64,000 bases of DNA. Origin: Ipomoea triloba (taxonomy: Eukaryota; Streptophyta; Magnoliopsida; Solanales; Convolvulaceae). Under the pieces are notes generated by a model, which made no database searches, was not told the origin of the DNA, and saw only the letters and a program-made list of their open reading frames with translations. Location: NCBI RefSeq assembly GCF_003576645.1, contig NC_044916.1:12619719-12683718 (forward strand), read 5' to 3'. Positions 57,075-64,000 of this stretch are shown one piece after another. Every line of letters begins with the position of its first letter. Position 1 is the stretch's first letter. Both the position numbers and the translations under genes were made by a program.

Positions 57075-59870
57075 TTAGGCATGACGGCCTTGGGATTCAC
57101 TTGTGCCAGCAGCAGGCATTGCAGCATTGCGGACAACAACGAGTATTCTTTCGAGCTGAGCCATCTTCTGAGATTGATCAGCCATGAATTGACGTACTTC
57201 GCCAATGAAGACTTCTTCGGCCTGTTGATCATAGTCAGAAGTAGGAGATGAGGATCGAGATGTACCTTTTGTCGGAGGGGACTTGGGTGCTTCCAGATTT
57301 CCACCCATGACTTGCAGTTGCGAGTCCACCTCTCGATTTATTGTCTGAGGAGCCATAGGGACACTGGGTTCAGAGCTCGAAGGTAGCTCCATGTCAGGTG
57401 CTTCCCGGTTTCCACCTGAGGGATGGATCACTTCTTGCTCCTCACCTCTCGAACCTGGAGCCTCAGCTTCAGCAACTGTGGAGAGAGGATTAGCCGGAGA
57501 GGGTTCTTCGGTATTGGACGCTTCCCGGTTTCCATCCAATAGAAGTTCCCCCTCAGCGTCACTTCTCGAACCAGTGCTGGGAACTTGGTCATCTGCTGGT
57601 GAGGTTGGAGACGAAGTGTCGACAGGTGCTTCCCGGTTTCCACCTTCGATGGTATCATCAGTACCCCTCGAACCAGCAGGACTTGGGGCAATCTGCTCTA
57701 AGTGCTCATTGGACTGCATTTCAGTCTGTTCCGATGAGTCTGGAATGACAATTATTTCAGGAGCAGTAGGAAAACCCGGCAGTGTGAGCAACGGAACTAC
57801 ACCCTCTCGAACTGTCTGAGCTTCATCGTTGTCAATCGAGGGTGTGGACGCAGGTGGTGGCAAAAGTAGAGCGGTGTTGGGTGCCACTTGAGGTGCTTCA
57901 GAGGTCTCGGATTCACCTCTCGAAGCTTCTACCTGTTCGTCCAGAGCAGAGTTACTGACTTGGGACAGTGGGATTGCGGCTGTTGCGATATCATCGTGAG
58001 CAACCCCAGAAGTCTCTCCTGGACCTCTCGTGAATTCAATGTTTTGTCCCAAGGAGATGGCAGTGGCGAGCCTGATATCTTCTCGAAATTGGGCATCAAG
58101 TTCTGGATCCTCCTCAGGCTCAACCTCGGTTTCTTCAGCTATGCCTTTACCCTTATCAGATCTTCCATTGTTCAGCTTAAATATTCTTGTTTCGTGGGCA
58201 AGGTCTAGAAGATGATGAGCTGGGATCTCTGAGATACCCAACCACTGGAGTGCAAACCGTTCTTCTGCCTCCATCTCAGCTGCTTGGGCCATCAGTTGAG
58301 TGAAAGGGCTGGTTCTCCAGTTGATCCACCTGATCACCCTAGAGAAGTCATCAAGAATAGGTGCTTCCATTTCCAACTGAGTAGTGACCTCTTCTTCTCC
58401 ATCATTCTGTTCATCAGACAGAACCTCTGTAGTAGTGATCTCTCGACCATTATCCGAGAGATCATCTTCCAATCTGACATCTGCTATTATTTGAGCAACT
58501 GATCTTTCAATCTGAGCAGATTCAGTGGGTGTCAACTCAACATCTAGAGCATTTTGCACTGGGTCCCTGACCACAATGCCCTGATCATCAGCAGCTACCA
58601 TGTAGTCCTGAGCTTCAGCTGCTGGATCATCTATCTCTCGAACCACCTGTCGTGGCTCTTCTGTATCCCCCTGTACTGGATCACTGATCCCAGTACCTTC
58701 AACCTCTCGAACCTCCTCTCGAGGTTCAAACATAGATTCACCAGTACCCTCAGCATCATTATTAACATGAAGATCATCACAGAGATATCTTGACAGGGAC
58801 CTGGTAGGGGGCACTCTCTCAACCTCAGTGGCCAGTGTAGCCTGAGGTTCCCCCTGGGCTTGTGCCCTGTCCTCGAAGGGTACTTGTATAACTGATGGTG
58901 TCACCTCTCGAACCTGGGTGACAACAATATTTTTGGCCCTTTTAGCCCTCAAAGCAACTCTCTGAATCAGAGCATCCAAAGGCTCATCATCAGAGTCCTT
59001 CTCCTTGGCTGGGGCTTTCCTTTTGCCCCTTCCTTTTGGCTGTGAGGGAGAAGGTGCTGCCTTACCACCTTTAGCTTTGGGGACTAGAGATTTCGTCCTA
59101 CCCATATAGGTATTTCGATGAATCTCTTTTCCTTCCCTCAATTCAAAGCCCTTCAGGCTTAAGAGAAATTGCACAACAAAGCCGAAACCAACCTTTTTAC
59201 TGATCGACAGGTTGGCGTTGGAGACTGAGCGCATCACTTGCTGTTGGAGAAAGTTGAAGATAATATGTGCCCAATCCAGCTTGTTGTTGTTCCAAATGGC
59301 ATGGAGGATTTTGAGGAGGTCTAGACTAACCTCGTCAGTTCCGGACACCTTGCCGAGCACAAACTTCATGATTAGGTCGGCAGCGAGAGCAAACCTCTCC
59401 TTTAGGTGGTACTTGCGGAGGGCAGAGGATGCTCTGGGTGGTGCAGTCGCTAGTCGGATTTTCTCCCAGAAGGCTTGCTTGTCCAAGTCGTAATCCGTTA
59501 GATGCTTGACTGCTTCCTCCGATGACGCGAAATCAAATGCCGCTCTGAGGTCACCTACAGATGTTGTGATGGGAAAATCATTAAAGCGGCTCTCGATTTT
59601 ACCCTTCGTGACCTTGGCATTTGCGAACCATTCTGTGAAGTCGAGGGGGTGAACGGTCCCGTAGTCGTGCGTCATGTATTTCATCAGTCCTGCTTTCTCA
59701 AACTTCTTCAGGACTTTTTCCGCCATTTTTGGATTAGGGGAGTTGGTGATGAAGCCGTTTCTGTCAAGGATACTCCCCGCCTTGACTTGTTTGATTTGAG
59801 AGCGAATGTGTAGCAACTCCCTCTGATATGCGTCGGAAGATGAGGTTGATGTAGAGGATTCGGACGCCAT
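57075..59870 (-). CDS. Sirevirus env-like/accessory ORF
   Basis: 931 codons, starting MASESSTSTSSSDAYQRELL. About 1-260 is a globular region (ILDRNGFITNSPNPKMAEKV, PLDFTEWFANAKVTKGKIES, WAHIIFNFLQQQV) of the 'putative plant transposon protein' type found downstream of pol in many plant retroelements. A basic segment follows (about 270-300, GRGKRKAPAKEKDSDDEP), then a long acidic, low-complexity middle with repeated GGNREAP-like motifs (NREAPVDTSSPTSPADDQVP). No signal peptide or transmembrane segment is evident, so 'envelope' is only the traditional name. It ends at TAA 57075-57077, after which the frame stays open to 56280. Function unknown. Confidence 0.75.
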   Translation of the reverse strand: MASESSTSTSSSDAYQRELLHIRSQIKQVKAGSILDRNGFITNSPNPKMAEKVLKKFEKAGLMKYMTHDYGTVHPLDFTEWFANAKVTKGKIESRFNDFPITTSVGDLRAAFDFASSEEAVKHLTDYDLDKQAFWEKIRLATAPPRASSALRKYHLKERFALAADLIMKFVLGKVSGTDEVSLDLLKILHAIWNNNKLDWAHIIFNFLQQQVMRSVSNANLSISKKVGFGFVVQFLLSLKGFELREGKEIHRNTYMGRTKSLVPKAKGGKAAPSPSQPKGRGKRKAPAKEKDSDDEPLDALIQRVALRAKRAKNIVVTQVREVTPSVIQVPFEDRAQAQGEPQATLATEVERVPPTRSLSRYLCDDLHVNNDAEGTGESMFEPREEVREVEGTGISDPVQGDTEEPRQVVREIDDPAAEAQDYMVAADDQGIVVRDPVQNALDVELTPTESAQIERSVAQIIADVRLEDDLSDNGREITTTEVLSDEQNDGEEEVTTQLEMEAPILDDFSRVIRWINWRTSPFTQLMAQAAEMEAEERFALQWLGISEIPAHHLLDLAHETRIFKLNNGRSDKGKGIAEETEVEPEEDPELDAQFREDIRLATAISLGQNIEFTRGPGETSGVAHDDIATAAIPLSQVSNSALDEQVEASRGESETSEAPQVAPNTALLLPPPASTPSIDNDEAQTVREGVVPLLTLPGFPTAPEIIVIPDSSEQTEMQSNEHLEQIAPSPAGSRGTDDTIEGGNREAPVDTSSPTSPADDQVPSTGSRSDAEGELLLDGNREASNTEEPSPANPLSTVAEAEAPGSRGEEQEVIHPSGGNREAPDMELPSSSEPSVPMAPQTINREVDSQLQVMGGNLEAPKSPPTKGTSRSSSPTSDYDQQAEEVFIGEVRQFMADQSQKMAQLERILVVVRNAAMPAAGTSESQGRHA

Positions 59871-60071
59871 TGATGAAAGTTAGATGTTTTGGAGGGAATG
59901 TGTACTGCGTTTAGGATTTGGGGATTTTGGGTAAACGGTTTTAGCTTGAATCCGGGTAAAGAAGAAGGATTTGGCTTTTATATCGTGTGGATTCGGGTTG
60001 GATATATGGGTAGGGTTGAGAGCTTGACCCAAGGAAGGATACCGGTTTTCTTTAAAGAAGTAAAAGGTCAG

Positions 60072-60604
60072 NNNNNNNNNNNNNNNNNNNNNNNNNNNNN
60101 NNNNNNNNNNNNNNNNNNNNNNNNNNNNNNNNNNNNNNNNNNNNNNNNNNNNNNNNNNNNNNNNNNNNNNNNNNNNNNNNNNNNNNNNNNNNNNNNNNNN
60201 NNNNNNNNNNNNNNNNNNNNNNNNNNNNNNNNNNNNNNNNNNNNNNNNNNNNNNNNNNNNNNNNNNNNNNNNNNNNNNNNNNNNNNNNNNNNNNNNNNNN
60301 NNNNNNNNNNNNNNNNNNNNNNNNNNNNNNNNNNNNNNNNNNNNNNNNNNNNNNNNNNNNNNNNNNNNNNNNNNNNNNNNNNNNNNNNNNNNNNNNNNNN
60401 NNNNNNNNNNNNNNNNNNNNNNNNNNNNNNNNNNNNNNNNNNNNNNNNNNNNNNNNNNNNNNNNNNNNNNNNNNNNNNNNNNNNNNNNNNNNNNNNNNNN
60501 NNNNNNNNNNNNNNNNNNNNNNNNNNNNNNNNNNNNNNNNNNNNNNNNNNNNNNNNNNNNNNNNNNNNNNNNNNNNNNNNNNNNNNNNNNNNNNNNNNNN
60601 NNNN
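60072..60604. other. Assembly gap (533 N)
   Basis: A run of N between the env-like ORF and the short ORF at 60614-60982. ORFs predicted across it are artefacts. Confidence 0.99.
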
Positions 60605-60613
60605 GTCTTTGGA

Positions 60614-60982
60614 TTAGGTATGATCACCCCTTTGACTGCTGCTGACCTCAGAAAGTCCCATCTGGTCTTCCTCTCCATTTCCCTTGGTTCTCCATTTGGT
60701 TGAGGAAGGCCCTTTTCCAGAATGTGCAGCAGTAGGAGTCCCTATTGTGCAGGACTCTCCTCCCGATTCCAGTGTCCCATCATTGTGGATCTCCTCGTAT
60801 TTGGGGATCCATTCATCTTGGATGGGAATAGGATTCTTGTTTGGATTATCAGGAAGCTCCGCAATCTGTTCACCCTTCGTTGATTCTGGATAGTTTTCTC
60901 CTTGAAAATCTTTGGACTTGACTGCCGGTTTCTTTCCTCTATAAAAGAATGGAACATCATCTTTTCCTTTCTTTTTCTCCAT
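60614..60982 (-). CDS. Short Sirevirus ORF between pol and env-like ORF
   Basis: 122 codons starting MEKKKGKDDVPFFYRGKKPA, hydrophilic and rich in Lys, Glu, Pro and Gly, ending near the assembly gap. No family recognised. It lies about 200 bases downstream of the pol stop, so it may be the start of a longer downstream reading frame whose rest is in the gap, or a separate accessory ORF. Confidence 0.4.
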   Translation of the reverse strand: MEKKKGKDDVPFFYRGKKPAVKSKDFQGENYPESTKGEQIAELPDNPNKNPIPIQDEWIPKYEEIHNDGTLESGGESCTIGTPTAAHSGKGPSSTKWRTKGNGEEDQMGLSEVSSSQRGDHT

Positions 60983-61182
60983 GGGAAGTTGATGATATGA
61001 ACTTCTGAAAGAAACCCTCTTATTTATAGCCCAATAGGGTTACCACTGTTGAGTCACGGGATGCAATATGAATGACCATTCAATGCTTGTGTAACTCCAA
61101 AGCTGCCATAAAGTTGATGAAACCGCCCCTCACATGCGAAACAGTTCATGGCACTAAATACAAGAAGATAAGATTTGACCAT

Positions 61183-64000
61183 TCATCCCAATTCTATCAT
61201 TCCCAATTCTAACCTTAGTTGAGAGAATCTATTTTCACATAACGCTTTTGTGAAAATATCTGCTAGTTGCTCCTCCGTTGCAACATATTCCAAAATAATG
61301 TCCTTTTTCTCAACATGGTCTCGGATGAAGTGATACTTAATATCAATATGCTTTGTTCTAGAATGTAACACTGGATTGTGGGTGATGGCAATAGCACTTG
61401 TATTGTCACACATGATCTTAACCTCCTTACACTCAACCCCATAATCCAGTAATTGTTGCTTCATCCATAAAACCTGAGCACAGCAACTTCCAGCTGCTAC
61501 ATACTCTGCCTCAGCGGTGCTTGTAGCTATCGAATGCTGTTTCTTGCTAAACCATGAGACAAGTCTTCCACCTAGAAACTGACATGTCCCTGATGTGCTT
61601 TTTCGATCTATCTTACAGCCGGCAAAGTCCGCATCTGAATAACCCATAAGTTCGAAAGATCCACCTCTCGAATACCAAAGTCCAACACTTTGCGTACCTT
61701 TGAGATATCTAAGAATCTTTTTAGATGCATTTAAGTGACTTTCCTTAGGACTTGCCTGAAACCTAGCACATACACCTACTGCAAAGGATATATCTGGTCT
61801 ACTAGCAGTTAAATAGAGAAGAGATCCGATGATACCTCGATATGTAGTTTGATCGACCTCTCGACCTTCACTGTCGACATCGATACGTAGAGAGGTTCCC
61901 ATGGGTACTTTGACTGAGGATTTCCCTTCTATATTGTATTTTCTGAGCAGATCCTTGGTGTATTTCTCCTGATTGATGAAGATGCCTTCCTTAAGCTGTC
62001 TCACTTGTAATCCAAGGAAGTAGTTTAGTTCTCCCATCATGCTCATCTCGAACTTCCCTTTCATCAACCTGGAGAACTTCTCGCACAAGTCTGGATTGGT
62101 GCTTCCAAAAATGATATCGTCCACATAGATTTGCACCAATAAGATGTGATCCTCGTCCTTAATTCTAAACAATGTTTTGTCCACTAGGCCTTTGGTGAAC
62201 CCACACTGAAGTAGAAAAGAGGATAAGGTATCATACCAAGCTCTCGGAGCTTGTTTTAAGCCGTAAAGTGCCTTCTTTAATTTGTATACTTTGTCAGCTC
62301 CCACGTCCTTCAAGAAACCCGGAGGTTGTTCAACGTACACCTCTTCTTCGAGAAGTCCGTTCAGAAAAGCGCTCTTGACATCCATTTGATATACCTTAAA
62401 GTCTTTGAAGGCGGCATATGCGAGAAAGATGCGTATGGCTTCGAGACGTGCCACTGGAGCGAAGGTTTCATCAAAATCTATTCCTTCCTCCTGACAGTAG
62501 CCTTTGGCAACAAGTCTGGCCTTGTTCCTAACAATAACTCCATCCTCATTCATCTTGTTTCTGAAAACCCACTTTGTACCAATGACATTCTGATGATGAG
62601 GTCTCGGAACTAGTTCCCAAACGTCGTTCCTCTCGAACTGATGAAGTTCCTCTTGCATTGCTTGCACCCAATCTGCGTCGCTTAGAGCCTCATCGATCAC
62701 CTTAGGCTCTATTTGAGATAGAAAACAAGCAAACATGCTTTCTCTGTAAGCTGATCTGGTTCGAACTCTGTCACGTACATCTCCGATCACTTGATCAGCA
62801 GGGTGACTTCTCAGCCATCTTAGGTCGGGTTGCGGCTCCTCAGTTGATACTTCCATTGAAGGTTGAGATATGGGTTGAACATCTATGATCTGGTTTTGAT
62901 CAACTGAGTCAGGCGCTTTCTTCTTGGTAGACTCTTCATCATCTGATTCTGACTGGAGTTCTGCTACGTCTCGAACTATCGACTGCTTGTCTTCGAGAGG
63001 TAAGTTTGATCTCTCGATAGACTCTGGCTGATCTTCCTCAGCAGCTTCCGTTGTCTTTGATGGTTGATCTGTTGATGCCCTTTCATCAAAGGTAACATGT
63101 ATGGACTCTTCAACCACCAAACTCCGCTTGTTGAAGACTCTGAGTGCTTTGCTTGTCGATGAGTATCCCAGAAATACTCCATCATCTGCCTTTTCTTCAA
63201 AAGTTCTTCGTTGAGTCTTCCCATTGTTGTGAATATAGCATTTGCACCCGAATGAGTGGAAGTGGCTTACATTCGGTTTTCTTCCATTCCACAACTCATA
63301 TGGAGTCTTTCCAACTCCTTTTACTATCAAGGACCGATTTTGGGTGTAGCACGCTGTGTTGATTGCTTCTGCCCAAAATCCTTGTGATATGTTGGCTTGC
63401 GAGAGCATGGTCCTTGCGGCTTCTTTGAGAGTTCTGTTCCTTCTTTCAGCAACCCCGTTTTGTTGAGGTGTTCGAGCAGCTGATAGTTGATGATGAATTC
63501 CGTTCTCGTTGCAGTAGCTCTCGATTACTTGATTAACGAACTCTCCACCTTGATCTGACCGGATCTTTAGTATCGAGACTTCCTTTTCAACTTGAACTTG
63601 TTTCAAGAGATTTGGTAGGGCAATTTTTGTCTCGCTTTTCTTGGTTAAGAACACGGTCCAAGTGAATCTTGTGTAGTCATCCACTACCACAAGAGTGTAC
63701 TTCTTTCCCTTTATGCTGGGTGGATCCACTGGGCCAAATAAGTCCATGTGAAGAAGACTTAATGGTCTAGTGGATGATGTATCGGCTTTGCTCTTGAAAG
63801 AGGATTTGATCTGTTTGCACCGTTGACATGCCTCACAAATTTTATCCTTTTGAAACGTCACTTTGGGCAGTCCTTCCACTAAGTTCCTCTTAGTAAGCTT
63901 GTTGATAGTCTTGAAGTTCAGATGACTAAGCTTACTATGCCAATCCCAGCATAAATCTTCCTTGCTCCTTGCTAGCATACATAGGGATGGTTTTGCAGAC
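61183..64000 (-). CDS. Copia pol: integrase, reverse transcriptase, RNase H (partial)
   Basis: Open from the right edge to the stop at 61183; the first in-window Met is at 63978 but codons continue upstream ([11 protein letters not shown]), so the true start is outside. Positions counted from that Met: integrase HHCC zinc finger about 14-55 ([17 protein letters not shown]); integrase core about 75-230 ([41 protein letters not shown]); RT about 430-690 ([22 protein letters not shown], catalytic YVDDIIFGS); RNase H about 770-905 ([41 protein letters not shown]). All catalytic motifs that I looked for are present and no stop interrupts, so this enzyme could be active. Confidence 0.93.
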   Translation of the reverse strand, partial: SAKPSLCMLARSKEDLCWDWHSKLSHLNFKTINKLTKRNLVEGLPKVTFQKDKICEACQRCKQIKSSFKSKADTSSTRPLSLLHMDLFGPVDPPSIKGKKYTLVVVDDYTRFTWTVFLTKKSETKIALPNLLKQVQVEKEVSILKIRSDQGGEFVNQVIESYCNENGIHHQLSAARTPQQNGVAERRNRTLKEAARTMLSQANISQGFWAEAINTACYTQNRSLIVKGVGKTPYELWNGRKPNVSHFHSFGCKCYIHNNGKTQRRTFEEKADDGVFLGYSSTSKALRVFNKRSLVVEESIHVTFDERASTDQPSKTTEAAEEDQPESIERSNLPLEDKQSIVRDVAELQSESDDEESTKKKAPDSVDQNQIIDVQPISQPSMEVSTEEPQPDLRWLRSHPADQVIGDVRDRVRTRSAYRESMFACFLSQIEPKVIDEALSDADWVQAMQEELHQFERNDVWELVPRPHHQNVIGTKWVFRNKMNEDGVIVRNKARLVAKGYCQEEGIDFDETFAPVARLEAIRIFLAYAAFKDFKVYQMDVKSAFLNGLLEEEVYVEQPPGFLKDVGADKVYKLKKALYGLKQAPRAWYDTLSSFLLQCGFTKGLVDKTLFRIKDEDHILLVQIYVDDIIFGSTNPDLCEKFSRLMKGKFEMSMMGELNYFLGLQVRQLKEGIFINQEKYTKDLLRKYNIEGKSSVKVPMGTSLRIDVDSEGREVDQTTYRGIIGSLLYLTASRPDISFAVGVCARFQASPKESHLNASKKILRYLKGTQSVGLWYSRGGSFELMGYSDADFAGCKIDRKSTSGTCQFLGGRLVSWFSKKQHSIATSTAEAEYVAAGSCCAQVLWMKQQLLDYGVECKEVKIMCDNTSAIAITHNPVLHSRTKHIDIKYHFIRDHVEKKDIILEYVATEEQLADIFTKALCENRFSQLRLELGMIELG

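Larger units (their letters stand above)
54192..64000 (-). mobile_element. Sirevirus-type Ty1-copia retrotransposon (partial)
   Basis: Minus-sense element running off the right edge: pol (61183 to edge), a short ORF (60614-60982), an assembly gap, a long env-like ORF (57075-59870, continuing in frame to 56280), a polypurine tract and a 1.8-kb 3' LTR. The large LTR, the ORF between pol and the 3' LTR, and the RNase H motif [20 protein letters not shown] are features of the Sirevirus (SIRE/Maximus) lineage. Gag and the 5' LTR lie outside. The insertion appears young because pol is open over 930 codons. Confidence 0.88.

Noticed and set aside
57391..58208. Plus-strand ORFs across the Sirevirus accessory gene
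   Set aside because: Antisense frames of a biased coding sequence; no domains.
59889..60678. ORFs spanning the run of N
   Set aside because: They exist only because N codons are treated as open.

Overview
This is 64 kb of plant nuclear DNA. It is AT-rich and intron-bearing, with three recognisable host genes scattered through a dense mosaic of LTR retrotransposons, a LINE, SINEs, Helitrons and small inverted-repeat elements. The gene families point to a eudicot. The mix of repeats (a palindromic AAACGACGTCGTTT element, foldback elements rich in tgaatgtacatt motifs, a Sirevirus with a large downstream ORF) resembles what I associate with Convolvulaceae such as Ipomoea, but that assignment is a low-confidence inference.

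Host genes. A single-exon NDR1/HIN1-like (NHL10 type) gene lies on + at 841-1527. A three-exon SMAX1-LIKE gene of the SMXL3 type lies on - at 39829-41602. It is shortened: the Clp-N domain, the middle region and a C-terminal LDLN motif are present, but both NTPase cores are missing and the reading frame is still open. A 19-exon CLEC16A homologue (TT9/GFS9) lies on - at 42629-49374. I traced every exon boundary and all phases agree (777 codons). The last two genes are in tandem on the same strand, about 1 kb apart, with a copy of one SINE between them and another in an SMXL3-like intron.

Layout. 1-3.5 kb: the NHL gene with AT-rich repeat debris. 4.2-7.6 kb: decayed Helitron pieces (RPA-like and PIF1-type helicase fragments), one split by a hAT MITE. 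7.6-8.7 kb: a hairpin-forming minisatellite and a MITE. 9.4 kb: a tRNA-Arg(ACG) pseudogene. 9.7-15.9 kb: a Ty1-copia element with almost identical LTRs but ruined coding sequence. 15.9-20.4 kb: an L1-type LINE with a duplicated 3' tail. 23.5-26.5 kb: an inverted-repeat element carrying a captured LSD1-like histone demethylase (LDL1) fragment, next to a CACTA transposase pseudogene. 27-31 kb: foldback elements, simple repeats and a Helitron terminus. 32.2-35.6 kb: remains of a gypsy element. 36-39.6 kb: SINEs, a MITE and a complete non-autonomous Helitron. 39.8-49.4 kb: the SMXL3-like gene and TT9. 50.6-53.7 kb: a giant palindrome that resolves into one Helitron inserted in opposite orientation into a sibling copy. 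54.2-64 kb: a Sirevirus-type copia element on -, with a 1.8-kb 3' LTR, env-like ORF, pol and a 533-base assembly gap, running off the right edge.

The three host genes share no obvious pathway. NHL10-type proteins act at the plasma membrane in defence and senescence, SMXL3 in transcriptional control of phloem development, and TT9/GFS9 in Golgi and vacuolar trafficking. The most interesting items are the mini-SMXL3, the Helitron-in-Helitron palindrome, the LDL1 transduplication and the copia element whose LTRs look young but whose genes look old.
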